DNA of 64,000 nucleotides from Sphaerisporangium krabiense (lineage in GTDB: Bacteria > Actinomycetota > Actinomycetes > Streptosporangiales > Streptosporangiaceae): positions 5,088,001 through 5,152,000 of the forward strand of contig NZ_JACHBR010000001.1 in the NCBI RefSeq assembly GCF_014200435.1, written 5' to 3'. Below are positions 31,324 through 40,014 of this stretch, piece by piece. A program made the translations under genes and the position numbers. Positions within the stretch are counted from its first letter, which is position 1, and every line of letters starts with the position of its first letter. A model generated the notes under the pieces. The model did no database searches and was not told the DNA's origin. It saw only the letters and a list, made by a program, of their open reading frames with translations.

Positions 31324-32478
31324 TCAATCGCCGGGAACGGCGGCACGCCCCGGCCGCCACCCGCGCCGCCGCCCCAAGGGGATCACCACGCTGACCGCCG
31401 TCACCAGCCCGGCGGCCAGCAGCGCGGCCAGCGCGATCCCGCCCGCCCGCGTCATCGCCGCCGTGTCCGGCGGCACGGGCCGGGCGACGACCCCGGACGG
31501 CAGCGGCGCGGGCCGCGCCGGCGCGAGCGCCACGACCTCGGAGGGGAGGATCTGCGACACCGCCAGCAGCGGGTTCACCATGCCGGCCCCGGTGCCCGCG
31601 CCTGACGCGCCGTCCGCGGTGAGCTCGATGCGCCGCCGCACGCGGACGTTGTCCAGCTCGGGATGGCGCGCCCGCACCAGCGCGGCGACCCCCGCGACGT
31701 ACGGCGCGGCGTAGCTCGTGCCGTCCAGGTCCTGGCGGTAAGCGCCGCCCGGCCAGGTGCTGGTGATCCCCGCCCCCGGCGCGAGGACCGACACGGGGGT
31801 GGCCGCGTTGGAGAAGTCCGTCCGCCTGCCGTCCGGCCCGGCGGACCCGACCGCGAGCACGCCCTCGTAGGCGGCGGGGTAGGAAGGGGCGGGCGTGCCG
31901 TCCTCCTTGCGGATGTTGCCGGCCGCGGCGACGATCACCACGTCGTTGGCGAGCGCGTACTCGACGGCGCTCTTCAGGACGGGCTGGTCGCCGGTCTGGA
32001 TCGAGATGTTGAGCACCTGGGCGCCGAGGTCGGCGGCCCGGCGGATGCCCTCGGCGAGCAGCGCCACGTCCCCGTTCTCGGCGTTGGACTGCTTGATCGA
32101 GACGAGCCGCGCCTCGGGCGCGACGCCGGCGAAGGGGATGTCCTTCATGTCCGCGCCGCCGATGATCCCGGCCACCGCCGTGCCATGGCCGACGCAGTCC
32201 AGGGGCCCGGTACCGGTCAGGTCGACGGTTCTGGCGACCCGCACCTGCGGGTGGCGGGTGTCGGCCCCGCTGTCGACGAACGCGACCGTCACGCCCTCGC
32301 CGCGCGTGAGCTGCCAGACGCGGGTGAAGGCCAGCCGCCGCTGCGCCCAGGACTCGCCGACCTCCACGCCGCCGCGCGGGGGCGCGCACCTCTGGGGTTC
32401 TACGGCCGCCGCGGCCGTGCTCGGGCCCGCGGCGAGCGTGAACGCCAGCGCGACGGCGACGACACCCCGTCCTGCCAT
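31324..32478 (-). CDS. mycP: Mycosin, membrane-anchored subtilisin-like ESX protease
   Basis: A 384-residue S8 protease. An N-terminal signal (MAGRGVVAVALAFTLAAG) is followed by the catalytic triad Asp in VAFVDSGAD, His in VGHGTAVAGI and Ser in DGTSYAAPYVAG, with the oxyanion Asn in AAAGN. A C-terminal membrane helix (GGIALAALLAAGLVTAVSVVIP) and a basic tail anchor it. In characterised ESX systems the mycosin caps and stabilises the membrane pore. The ATG at 32478 gives a proper signal sequence; the frame is open to 32526. It sits about 21 kb from eccC, and the two are probably one dispersed system. Confidence 0.93.
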   Translation of the reverse strand: MAGRGVVAVALAFTLAAGPSTAAAAVEPQRCAPPRGGVEVGESWAQRRLAFTRVWQLTRGEGVTVAFVDSGADTRHPQVRVARTVDLTGTGPLDCVGHGTAVAGIIGGADMKDIPFAGVAPEARLVSIKQSNAENGDVALLAEGIRRAADLGAQVLNISIQTGDQPVLKSAVEYALANDVVIVAAAGNIRKEDGTPAPSYPAAYEGVLAVGSAGPDGRRTDFSNAATPVSVLAPGAGITSTWPGGAYRQDLDGTSYAAPYVAGVAALVRARHPELDNVRVRRRIELTADGASGAGTGAGMVNPLLAVSQILPSEVVALAPARPAPLPSGVVARPVPPDTAAMTRAGGIALAALLAAGLVTAVSVVIPLGRRRGWRPGRAAVPGD

Positions 32479-32539
32479 TGGCTCAGCCCCGTCCTGCCAT
32501 CCGTTCCGCGCGAGAAGCCTAGTCACTGTGCCATCGCAT

Positions 32540-32551
32540 ATTTAGGTAAAT
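32540..32551. promoter_or_regulatory. Inverted repeat in the mycP/lipoprotein divergent region
   Basis: ATTTA-GG-TAAAT is a perfect 5-bp inverted repeat in an otherwise GC-rich region, 62 bp before the mycP start. It is a candidate operator, by sequence only. Confidence 0.35.
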
Positions 32552-32700
32552 GTCGGGATCATGCGGTGCGGGTCCGCGTTCCCCCGTTCCCGACTCCGCC
32601 GGACTCTTCTCCGTTCCCGCGCGTCCCTGACCTTCTTCACCCGTTGTCAGGAGATTGCGCCTTTGCGTGATCGGGCAGAAAAGTCGCAGGTCAAGGCGGA

Positions 32701-32724
32701 GATATCCCCGCCGGCCCGGATATC
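32701..32724 (+). promoter_or_regulatory. Inverted repeat just ahead of the lipoprotein ribosome site
   Basis: GATATCC, 10-bp spacer, GGATATC: a perfect 7-bp inverted repeat ending 12 nt before the ATG at 32737 and next to the G-rich ribosome site. It could be an operator or an RNA hairpin that affects ribosome access. Confidence 0.35.
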
Positions 32725-32736
32725 GGGGGGTGGACG

Positions 32737-33387
32737 ATGCGCGGCACCGGCGTGCTCCTGGCCTGCGCCCTGATCGTCGGCGCGACCGCGGCCTGCGGGG
32801 CGGGCGGCCTGTTCGGGGGGTACCGGGCGCGCGAGGAGCTGTCGCGGGCACGCCAGGCGCTGAACGCGGTGGACGACCCCTCCTCCGGCTTCACCGACCG
32901 CGCCGCCACCGCGTGGCAGCGCCCGTTCCGCCCGGCGAGCGAACAGTGCGGCAAGCTGTTCGACCTGGCGGAGGGCAGGCACGAGGACGGGCGGGGCGCG
33001 GCGGAGGCGGTGACCTTCCGCGGGGACCTGCTCGGCGAGACCGCCGGCGTCGTCCTGTCGTCGTACGCCCCGGGCGGCGCCCGCGACGCGCTGCGCGACG
33101 TCGGCGGCCTGATGCGCGACTGCCGGGTGGCCTCGGTCCGCACGGCGGGCGCAGGGGACCGGCTGGTCGGCTCGCCGCTGCCCCTGCGCGCCCTCGGCGA
33201 CGGCGTGGAGGCGCGGCGCTACAAGGGCCGGGTCGGCGGCTACCCGTACGAGATGCACCTGGTCGTGGTGCGTTCGGGCGGCGTCCTGATCTCGCTCGTG
33301 CACACGGGTCTCGCCAAGCTCGACCCGGCGCGGACCGAGCGCCTGGCCGCCGCGCTCGCCACCAAGGTCGGGCAGGCGGCCGAGTAG
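32737..33387 (+). CDS. Putative secreted lipoprotein
   Basis: A 216-residue protein with a signal (MRGTGVLLACALIVGATAACG); the final Cys could be lipidated, though the lipobox (TAAC) is imperfect. The mature part has a helical region with two further Cys (EQCGKLF and MRDCRVA), likely a disulfide, and a beta-rich C-terminal part (GYPYEMHLVVVRSGGVLISLVHTGLA). The pattern resembles sensor/PknH-like extracellular domains of actinobacteria, but I do not assign it firmly. It is divergent from mycP and may belong to the cell-surface side of that locus, or just be a neighbour of the next gene. Confidence 0.65.
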   Translation: MRGTGVLLACALIVGATAACGAGGLFGGYRAREELSRARQALNAVDDPSSGFTDRAATAWQRPFRPASEQCGKLFDLAEGRHEDGRGAAEAVTFRGDLLGETAGVVLSSYAPGGARDALRDVGGLMRDCRVASVRTAGAGDRLVGSPLPLRALGDGVEARRYKGRVGGYPYEMHLVVVRSGGVLISLVHTGLAKLDPARTERLAAALATKVGQAAE

Positions 33388-33391
33388 CCTT

Positions 33392-33736
33392 GTGCCCGTG
33401 ACCGAGACCTCCCTCGCCCCCGAGGACAGCAAGATCATCACGTTGGCCCGCGCCGCCCGCGCGCGCAACGGCACGGCCGAGGGCGCCGCCGTCCGCGACG
33501 AGACCGGCCGCACCTACACCGCGACCAACGTGGACCTGCCCTCGCTGAAGCTGTCCGCGGTGCAGGTCGCGGTCGCCATGGCCGTGTCCAGCGGGGCCGT
33601 ATCGCTGGAGGCCGCCGCGCTCGTCACCGACGAGGACGAGCCCGGCCGGCCCGACCTCGCCGCCATCGAAGACCTGGGGGAGGCCGTCCTGTTCCTCGCG
33701 GCCCCCGACGGCGCCGTGAAGGGTCGCTACATCTGA
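33392..33736 (+). CDS. Cytidine-deaminase-like protein lacking the catalytic motifs
   Basis: A 114-residue protein starting at GTG 33392 or 33398. It matches the Cdd fold in GRTYTATNVDLPSLKLSAVQVAVAMAVSSG and the C-terminal strands. The (H/C)AE motif is replaced in the LSAVQVAVAM segment and no PCxxC is present, so zinc binding and deamination are not expected. A short Cdd-like gene next to era is a conserved actinobacterial arrangement. The function is unknown. It ends 9 bp before era and is surely co-transcribed. Confidence 0.78.
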   Translation: MPVTETSLAPEDSKIITLARAARARNGTAEGAAVRDETGRTYTATNVDLPSLKLSAVQVAVAMAVSSGAVSLEAAALVTDEDEPGRPDLAAIEDLGEAVLFLAAPDGAVKGRYI

Positions 33737-33745
33737 TCGGGGACA

Positions 33746-34666
33746 ATGGAGGGCGTGAGTTCCTCAGCCCCTGAATTTCGCGCCGGGTTCGCCTGCTTCG
33801 TCGGCAGGCCCAACGTCGGCAAGTCGACGCTGATGAATGCGCTTGTGGGCGCGAAGGTGGCGATCACCTCCTCCAAGCCGCAGACCACCCGCCGCGCGAT
33901 CAGAGGCATCGTCACCCGGCCCGACGCGCAGCTCGTCATCGTCGACACGCCCGGCCTCCACCGCCCGCGCACGCTGCTCGGCGAGCGGCTCGACAGCCTG
34001 GTGCTGTCCACCCTGACCGAGGTGGACGTCATCGGCTTCTGCCTGCCGGCCAACGAGCCCGTCGGCAAGGGCGACCGTTTCATCGCCGAGAAGCTCGCGG
34101 CCGTGAAGAAGACCCCGGTGATCGCCGTGGTCACCAAGTGCGACCTGGCGAGCCGCGAACAGATCGCCAAGCAGCTCCTCGACGTCTCCAAGCTCGGCGA
34201 CTTCGCGGAGATCATCCCGGTCTCGGCGGAGTCGGGGGAACAGCTCGGCCTGCTCGGCGACCTGCTCGCCGCCCGCCTGCCGGTGTCCCCTCCCCTGTAC
34301 GCCGGGGGCGAGCTCACCGACGAGCCCGAGCAGGTCCTCGTCGCCGAGCTGATCCGCGAGGCCGCGCTCGAAGGGGTCCGCGACGAGCTGCCGCACTCCA
34401 TCGCCGTCGTCGTCGAAGAGATGGTGCCGCGCGAGGGCCGTGACGACCTGCTCGACGTGTACGCCCAGATGTTCGTCGAACGCCCCTCGCAGAAGGCGAT
34501 CGTCATCGGCCCCAAGGGCGCGCGGCTCAAGGAGGTCGGCACCCGGGCGCGACGGCACATCGAGGCCCTGCTCGGCACCCACGTCTACCTGGACCTGCGC
34601 ATCAAGGTCGCCAAAGACTGGCAACGCGACCCGAAACAGCTCCGCCGCCTCGGCTTCTACGACTGA
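33746..34666 (+). CDS. era: Era, ribosome-assembly GTPase
   Basis: A 306-residue GTPase with G1 GRPNVGKS (20-27), switch TTRRAIRG, G3 DTPG, G4 TKCD in place of NKxD (usual for actinobacterial Era) and G5 SAESG. The C-terminal KH domain carries the RNA-binding GxxG in IGPKGARLKEVG. Era binds the 3' end of 16S rRNA and is needed for 30S maturation. The ATG at 33746 is used; a GTG three codons later (33755) is possible. It is co-linear with the Cdd-like gene and convergent with the two-component pair. Confidence 0.96.
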   Translation: MEGVSSSAPEFRAGFACFVGRPNVGKSTLMNALVGAKVAITSSKPQTTRRAIRGIVTRPDAQLVIVDTPGLHRPRTLLGERLDSLVLSTLTEVDVIGFCLPANEPVGKGDRFIAEKLAAVKKTPVIAVVTKCDLASREQIAKQLLDVSKLGDFAEIIPVSAESGEQLGLLGDLLAARLPVSPPLYAGGELTDEPEQVLVAELIREAALEGVRDELPHSIAVVVEEMVPREGRDDLLDVYAQMFVERPSQKAIVIGPKGARLKEVGTRARRHIEALLGTHVYLDLRIKVAKDWQRDPKQLRRLGFYD

Positions 34667-34682
34667 CCCCACGGCTCGACGG

Positions 34683-35357
34683 TCACGGGCGTGGCCCGCC
34701 CGGCTGGACGAGCCGCGTCTCGTAGGCGAACACCACGGCCTGCACCCGGTCGCGCAGCTCCAGTTTGTCCAGGACGCGGCCGAGGTGGGTCTTCACCGTG
34801 GCCTCGGCGAGGTGCAGCGCGGCGGCGATCTCGGTGTTGGACAGGCCGCGGGCCACCTGGACGAGCACCTCGCGCTCGCGGGCGGTGAGCCGGTCGAGAC
34901 GCGCGTCGTCCCCCGGGCCGCCGCCGTTCATCAACTGGGGCGCGAACGTCTCCAGCAGGCGGCGGGTGATCCGCGGCGAGACCACCGCGTCCCCCGAGGC
35001 GACGCTGCGGATGGCCGCGAGCAGCTCCTCCGGCCGCGCGTTCTTCAGCAGGAAGCCGGACGCCCCGGCCTTGAGCGCGGCGAAGGCGTACTCGTCCAGG
35101 TCGAACGTCGTCAGGATGAGGACCCGCGACGCCGGGTGGTCCTTGACGATGCGGCGGGTGGCCTCGATGCCGTCGACGCCGGGCATGCGGACGTCCATCA
35201 GCACGACGTCCGGGCGCAGCCGTGCCGCCAGCCGCACGGCCTCGACGCCGTCCCCGGCCTCGCCGACGACCGTCATGTCCGGCTGGGCGTCCAGGATCAT
35301 GGTGAAGGCCATGCGCAGCAGCGACTCGTCGTCGGCGAGCAGGACGCGGACGCTCAC
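34683..35357 (-). CDS. NarL/FixJ-type response regulator
   Basis: A 224-residue regulator with a receiver domain (ADDE start, phosphoacceptor D55 in VVLMDVRMPG, Lys in LLKNARPEEL) and a C-terminal LuxR helix-turn-helix (LTAREREVLVQVARGLSNTEIA...EATVKTHLGRVLDKL). The GTG start overlaps the kinase stop in GTGA, so translation is coupled. The palindromes at 36535-36556 in the promoter region are natural candidates for its binding site. Confidence 0.93.
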   Translation of the reverse strand: MSVRVLLADDESLLRMAFTMILDAQPDMTVVGEAGDGVEAVRLAARLRPDVVLMDVRMPGVDGIEATRRIVKDHPASRVLILTTFDLDEYAFAALKAGASGFLLKNARPEELLAAIRSVASGDAVVSPRITRRLLETFAPQLMNGGGPGDDARLDRLTAREREVLVQVARGLSNTEIAAALHLAEATVKTHLGRVLDKLELRDRVQAVVFAYETRLVQPGGPRP

Positions 35358-36499
35358 GACGCCCCCGTCCCGGCCGTCTCCAGGTTCAGCCGCGCCACCA
35401 CGCGCCAGCCCCCGCCCGGCAGCGGCCCGGCCCGCAACGTCCCCCCGAACGCGGCCACCCGCTCCCGCATCCCGGTGATCCCGAACCCCGGCCCGTGGCC
35501 GGTAGCCGGGGCGGGACGGCCGTCGTCGGTGATCTCCACGGTGACGGCCTCGGGGGACACCCGCAGGGTGACCTCGGCGCGGGTGCCGGGCGTCGTGTGC
35601 TTGAGCGCGTTGGTCAGAGCCTCCTGGGCCAGGCGGTACACGGTGAGCTGAGCGGTGGCCGGGATCCCGCCGGGGTCGCCGTCCAGATGGACGCGGGTCG
35701 GCAGCCCGGCCGCGCGGAGCTGGCCGGCCAGGGCGGGGAGCTCGGCGATGCCGGGCATCGGGTGCCGCTCGGCGTCCGGTTCGTCCGGGCGGAGCACCCC
35801 CAGGCAGCGCCGCATGTCGGCCAGCGCCTGCCGTCCGGTGGCGGAGATCTGCTCCATGGCCGTGGCCGCCTTGTCCGGCGCGCTGTCGCGCACGTACCGG
35901 GCGCTGTCGGCCAGCGCGACCATGACCGACAGATTGTGGGTGACGATGTCGTGCATGTCCCGGGCCATGCGGGCCCGGTCCTCGGCGACGGCCAGGCGCG
36001 CCCGCCGGTCCCGGTCACGCTCCAGCCCCGCGACGTACGCGCGCCGGGTGCGCATGTTCGTGCCGATGACGGCCGCCGCGACGGTGAAGGCCGTCATCGC
36101 CGCGACCGACGGCAGGAGGCGCCCCTCCGGAGCCCACCGGACGGAGGCGAGCACGGCCCCGCCTTCCAGCACCAGCCAGGCCGCCAGCGTGCGACGCCAC
36201 GTGGAGTGCGCGCCGACGGTGTACAGCGCCACCAGCAGCGCCACGTCCGCGGGGAGCTGGACACCGGCCAGCCACTGCGCCCCGGCCACCGCGGCGATCA
36301 CCGCGAACACCGTGAGCGGCGCGCGCCGCCGCCACACCAGCGGCAGCACCAGGGCGGCCTGGAGGGCGAGAAGCCACGGAGGGCCGTCCGGCACCCGTCC
36401 GGGCCCGAGGGTGGCAAGGAACAGCACGGCCGCCGACAGCGCGTCGAGCACCCACGGCCTGCCGGCGAGCGCGGCCAGGAGACGGTCAGGCCGGTACAT
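35354..36499 (-). CDS. Sensor histidine kinase (HisKA_3 type)
   Basis: A 381-residue kinase. About five hydrophobic segments occupy residues 15-170 with only short outside loops, so it probably senses the membrane or a small ligand. The dimerisation/phosphoacceptor helix is ARMARDMHDIVTHNLSVMV with H183. The ATPase domain has LTNALKHT, ITDDGRP and GPGFGITGMRERV. The ATG at 36499 is preferred because GGTGAG lies 5 nt upstream; an ATG at 36511 has no ribosome site. It pairs with the overlapping response regulator and is divergent from a secreted hydrolase. Confidence 0.92.
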   Translation of the reverse strand: MYRPDRLLAALAGRPWVLDALSAAVLFLATLGPGRVPDGPPWLLALQAALVLPLVWRRRAPLTVFAVIAAVAGAQWLAGVQLPADVALLVALYTVGAHSTWRRTLAAWLVLEGGAVLASVRWAPEGRLLPSVAAMTAFTVAAAVIGTNMRTRRAYVAGLERDRDRRARLAVAEDRARMARDMHDIVTHNLSVMVALADSARYVRDSAPDKAATAMEQISATGRQALADMRRCLGVLRPDEPDAERHPMPGIAELPALAGQLRAAGLPTRVHLDGDPGGIPATAQLTVYRLAQEALTNALKHTTPGTRAEVTLRVSPEAVTVEITDDGRPAPATGHGPGFGITGMRERVAAFGGTLRAGPLPGGGWRVVARLNLETAGTGAS

Positions 36500-36534
36500 G
36501 CCGCTCACCATAGTGGCCGTGCCGGCGCGTGCCG

Positions 36535-36556
36535 TCATCCCGCGGGATGAACATCC
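36535..36556. promoter_or_regulatory. Overlapping palindromes between the histidine kinase and hydrolase genes
   Basis: TCATCCCGCGGGATGA (36535-36550) is a perfect 16-bp palindrome. It overlaps GGATGAACATCC (36545-36556), a second palindrome identical to the core at 3026-3037. Another CATCC half-site follows at 36590. The array lies in the divergent promoter region of the two-component system and the hydrolase, so it is a likely regulator site. Confidence 0.55.
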
Positions 36557-36668
36557 TGGCAGGTCAGCCTGGGGTCGTACCGGGAGGATCATCCCCGGGG
36601 CGCTCGTCGCGCCCGCGGGTCGTTGAAAGGCTCCTGAACCGCACCACCACCACCTTCAGGAGCACCTC

Positions 36669-38018
36669 ATGGCAAAAGCCTTCATGACCGCCATCCCGGC
36701 CGCCGCCGCACTCGGGCTGACCGCCGCCCTGGCGGCTCCCCTCACCGTCGCCCCGGCCGCCGCGGACACGTCCGGAGTCGCCGAGATCACCGGGATCGTC
36801 GGGAACACCGGGATCACTGGGAACGCCGGGATCGTCACCAGTGCCAGCAGGTCCGGTATGTCCGGCAGGCTCGACATGGCGGGGGAGGGGCCGGTCAGGC
36901 TGGTCCTGCCCACGCCGAGCGTGCGACGGTCGATCGGGACGGTGGCACTGCATCTGGTGGACCGGTCACGGCGGGACCCGCTGGTGAAGTCCCGGCCCTA
37001 CCGCGAGCTCATGGTGAGCCTCTGGTACCCGGCCGCCCGCACGTCCGCCCGCCTTCCCCTGGCGCCGCACATGGCGCCCCGGGCCGCGGCCGACTGGGAC
37101 GTCCACTCGGCGCCGGGACTGGAGATCCCGCCGGGCACGGTGAACTGGGCCGCGACCACGACCCACGCCCGGCTGGGCGCGCCGGTCGACCGGCGGGCGG
37201 GGGCGCTGCCGGTGGTGCTGTTCGCCCCGGGGGACGGCGGCCCGCGCAGCCTCGGCACCGCGCTGGTGGAGGAGTTGGCCGCCCGGGGATACCTGGTGGT
37301 GGCGGTGGACCACACCTTCGAGGCCGACCAGGTCGAGTTCCCCGGCGGTCGCGTCGAACGGGCCGCGCCGCTCCCGGGGAAGATCACCCCAGCGGTGATC
37401 GACAGGCTGCTGAGAAAGCACGCGCGGGCACGCCTGGCGGACATGCGGTTCGTGCTCGACCGGCTCGCCGGCCTCGCCCAGGGACGCAACCCCGACGCCG
37501 AGGCGTCTCCGCTGCCCGCCGGGCTGACCGGCGCGCCGGATCTGTCCCACGTCGGGATGGTCGGGCAGTCCCTGGGCGGCTCGGTGGCCGCGCAGCTCGC
37601 CCACGACGACCGCCGGGTGGACGCGGGGGTGAACCTCGACGGCTCCTACGTCGGCCCGGTGGCCCGCACCGGGGTGTCCAAGCCCTTCCTGCACCTGGCG
37701 GCCGGCTCGCACACCCGGCGGTCCGACCCCACCTGGAAGTCCTTCTGGGGCGGATCACACGGCTGGAAGCGCGAGCTGCGCTTCGCGGGCGCCGCGCACG
37801 GCTCGTTCACCGACCTGCAGGTGCTGCTGCCCCAGCTCGCCGCGACGTCAGGGAAGATCCCCTCCGGCGACCTGATCGGCACGATCGCCCCGGCCCGCTC
37901 ACTGGCGGCCCAGCGCGCCTACGTCACCGCGTTCTTCGACCTGCACCTGAAGGGCCACCCGACCCACCTGTTCGACGGCCCCACACCGTCCCACCCCGAC
38001 GTGAAGATCATTCCGTGA
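36669..38018 (+). CDS. Secreted PAF-acetylhydrolase-like alpha/beta hydrolase
   Basis: A 449-residue protein with a signal sequence to about residue 33 (Ala-rich, ending APAAAD). A Gly/Thr/Ile/Asn repeat (ITGIVGNTGITGNAGIV) follows before the catalytic domain. The nucleophile is S301 in GQSLGGS, the acid is probably in NLDGSYVG, and the His is in AAHGSFTD; VVLFAPGDGGPRS gives the oxyanion region. This is the layout of PAF-acetylhydrolase isoform II enzymes, which release short acyl groups from phospholipids or other esters. The divergent two-component system probably controls it. Confidence 0.88.
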   Translation: MAKAFMTAIPAAAALGLTAALAAPLTVAPAAADTSGVAEITGIVGNTGITGNAGIVTSASRSGMSGRLDMAGEGPVRLVLPTPSVRRSIGTVALHLVDRSRRDPLVKSRPYRELMVSLWYPAARTSARLPLAPHMAPRAAADWDVHSAPGLEIPPGTVNWAATTTHARLGAPVDRRAGALPVVLFAPGDGGPRSLGTALVEELAARGYLVVAVDHTFEADQVEFPGGRVERAAPLPGKITPAVIDRLLRKHARARLADMRFVLDRLAGLAQGRNPDAEASPLPAGLTGAPDLSHVGMVGQSLGGSVAAQLAHDDRRVDAGVNLDGSYVGPVARTGVSKPFLHLAAGSHTRRSDPTWKSFWGGSHGWKRELRFAGAAHGSFTDLQVLLPQLAATSGKIPSGDLIGTIAPARSLAAQRAYVTAFFDLHLKGHPTHLFDGPTPSHPDVKIIP

Positions 38019-38046
38019 CGGCCCCGGCCGCCGCGACGCCGGAGGG

Positions 38047-39711
38047 TCACTCGCGGCGTGCCGTTCGCACGGCGGTGATGGGCAGGTGGGAGTGGTGGAG
38101 GTCGAACGCGGGGCGTTCGGAGTGGATCGGGGGGATGGAGATGAAATTGTGCCGGGGCGGGGGGCAGGAGGTCGCCCATTCCAGGGAGTTGGCGAAGCCC
38201 CAGGGGTCGTCGACGGTCACCTTCGTGCCGTGCCGCCACGTCCACCAGATGTTGAACAGGAACGGCAGCGTCGAGGCGCCGAGCAGGAACGCGCCGATCG
38301 ACGAGATCATGTTCCCGGTGGCGAAGCCCTCCGTGGGCGCGTAGTCGGCGTACCGGCGGGGCATGCCCTGCACGCCCAGCCAGTGCTGCACCAGGAAGGT
38401 GGTGTGGAAGCCGACGAACAGCATCCAGAACTGCACCTTGCCGAGCCGGTCGTTCAGCATCCTGCCGGTGAACTTCGGCCACCAGAAGTAGAAGCCCGCG
38501 AACATCGCGAACACCACGGTGCCGAACAGCACGTAGTGGAAGTGGGCCACCACGAAGTAGGAGTCGCTGGCCTGGAAGTCCAGGGGCGGCGAGGCCAGGA
38601 TGACGCCGGTCAGCCCGCCGAACAGGAACGTGACCAGGAACCCGACCGCGAACATCATCGGGGTGGGGAAGGTGAGCTGGCCCCGCCACATCGTGCCGAC
38701 CCAGTTGAAGAACTTCACCCCGGTCGGGACGGCGATGAGGAACGACATGAACGAGAAGAACGGGAGCAGCACCACGCCCGTCACGAACATGTGGTGCGCC
38801 CACACCGTCATCGACAGCCCCGTGATCGCGATCGTCGCGCCGACCAGTCCGATGTAGCCGAACAGGGGCTTGCGGCTGAAGACGGGCAGGATCTCGGTGA
38901 TGATGCCGAAGAACGGCAGCGCGACGATGTAGACCTCCGGGTGGCCGAAGAACCAGAACAGGTGCTGCCACAGGATCGGCCCGCCGCTCGACGCCCTGAA
39001 GATCTGCGAGCCGAGCCTGCGGTCGATCTCCAGCACGAGCAGCGCGGCGGCCAGCACCGGGAACGCCATCAGCACGAGCATGCTGGTGAACAGGGTGTTC
39101 CACGTGAAGAGCGGCATGCGGAACATCGTCATGCCGGGCGCGCGCATGCAGATGATCGTGGTGATGAAGTTGACCGAGCCGAGGATCGTGCCGAGGCCCG
39201 ACATGACAAGACCCATGATGAACAGGCTCGGGCCGATCCCGGAGGTGTACGTCTCCTCCGACATGGGGGTGTAGGCCGTCCAGCCGAAGTCGGCGGGCCC
39301 GCCCGCGGTGAGGTACCCGGAGAGCACGATCAGGCCGCCGAACAGGAACAGCCAGTAGCCCACCATGTTCAGCCGGGGGAAGGCCACGTCGGGCGCGCCG
39401 ATCTGCAGCGGCATGATCGCGTTGGCGAAGCCGGCGAACAGGGGGGTGGCGAACAGCAGGAGCATCAGCGCGCCGTGGTTGGTGAAGAGCTCGTTGTACT
39501 GCTTGTTCGTCATGAGCTGCATGCCGGGCTGCAGCAGTTCGGCGCGGACCAGCATCGCCATGAGGCCCGCGATGAGAAAGAAGACGAACGAGGTGACCAG
39601 GTACAGGTTGCCGATCACCTTGTGGTCGGTCGTGCTCGCCCATCGCAGCAGCAGCCGGCCCAGGTGGGCGTGTTCGGCGGTGGGAGCCTCGGGCTCCTTC
39701 GTGTAGATCAC
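38047..39711 (-). CDS. ctaD: Cytochrome c oxidase subunit I (aa3-type)
   Basis: A 554-residue protein with twelve predicted membrane spans. It starts near TTDHKVIG and has the heme/copper ligands in the normal places: [10 protein letters not shown] (Cu-B His-Tyr pair), [10 protein letters not shown], and [10 protein letters not shown] for the heme His pair. The C-terminus carries [17 protein letters not shown]. It is the catalytic subunit that reduces oxygen and pumps protons. The GTG at 39711 is the first start consistent with the family; the frame is open to 39774. Subunits II and III are not beside it, so it is either an isolated copy or paired with genes elsewhere. Confidence 0.94.
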   Translation of the reverse strand: MIYTKEPEAPTAEHAHLGRLLLRWASTTDHKVIGNLYLVTSFVFFLIAGLMAMLVRAELLQPGMQLMTNKQYNELFTNHGALMLLLFATPLFAGFANAIMPLQIGAPDVAFPRLNMVGYWLFLFGGLIVLSGYLTAGGPADFGWTAYTPMSEETYTSGIGPSLFIMGLVMSGLGTILGSVNFITTIICMRAPGMTMFRMPLFTWNTLFTSMLVLMAFPVLAAALLVLEIDRRLGSQIFRASSGGPILWQHLFWFFGHPEVYIVALPFFGIITEILPVFSRKPLFGYIGLVGATIAITGLSMTVWAHHMFVTGVVLLPFFSFMSFLIAVPTGVKFFNWVGTMWRGQLTFPTPMMFAVGFLVTFLFGGLTGVILASPPLDFQASDSYFVVAHFHYVLFGTVVFAMFAGFYFWWPKFTGRMLNDRLGKVQFWMLFVGFHTTFLVQHWLGVQGMPRRYADYAPTEGFATGNMISSIGAFLLGASTLPFLFNIWWTWRHGTKVTVDDPWGFANSLEWATSCPPPRHNFISIPPIHSERPAFDLHHSHLPITAVRTARRE

Positions 39712-40014
39712 GGGGCGCCCCCAACCGTACGGCCGGGCCGTCGCGCGACGCCGGCCGTACGGCCCGATCGCCACGGTACAGCGCGGGATGTTCCGCCGTT
39801 TTTCCCGGTTCCGGCGGGGCCGGTTAGCGGGCGCGCTGGGGCGCGTACCGTTCGCATGGCACCCCCCGCCGGCGTCGCGTCGCTTGCTTACTCCGTTTAA
39901 TCCGATTACAACGCGTAAAACGCCTATATCGGAGAAACGACGAGCAAAGACACAAATGGCGACGGCCAGGGTTTCTTTGACGACCCTGGCCGTCGCCGAC
40001 GTCCGACGTCCGGG
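39712..40014. other. Intergenic region upstream of ctaD
   Basis: This 303-bp stretch holds the ctaD promoter region and an AT-rich part at 39880-39955. On the plus strand TTGCTT (39884-39889) and TACAAC (39907-39912) are spaced 17 bp and look like a promoter facing the hairpin at 39958-39997. No protein-coding frame with actinobacterial codon bias is visible. Confidence 0.4.
39958..39997. terminator. Strong terminator after the DUF2630 gene
   Basis: GGCGACGGCCAGGGT, a 10-nt loop, ACCCTGGCCGTCGCC: a perfect 15-bp stem. On the minus strand it is followed by ATTTGTGTCTTT, so it is a good intrinsic terminator for the DUF2630 gene, whose stop is 18 bp away. Confidence 0.85.

Noticed and set aside
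34440..35651. Plus-strand frames opposite the response regulator and histidine kinase
   Set aside because: Shadows; the minus-strand genes have full receiver, HTH and kinase motifs and a GTGA overlap.
38086..39900. A 604-codon plus-strand frame opposite ctaD
   Set aside because: Shadow; ctaD on the minus strand is unmistakable.
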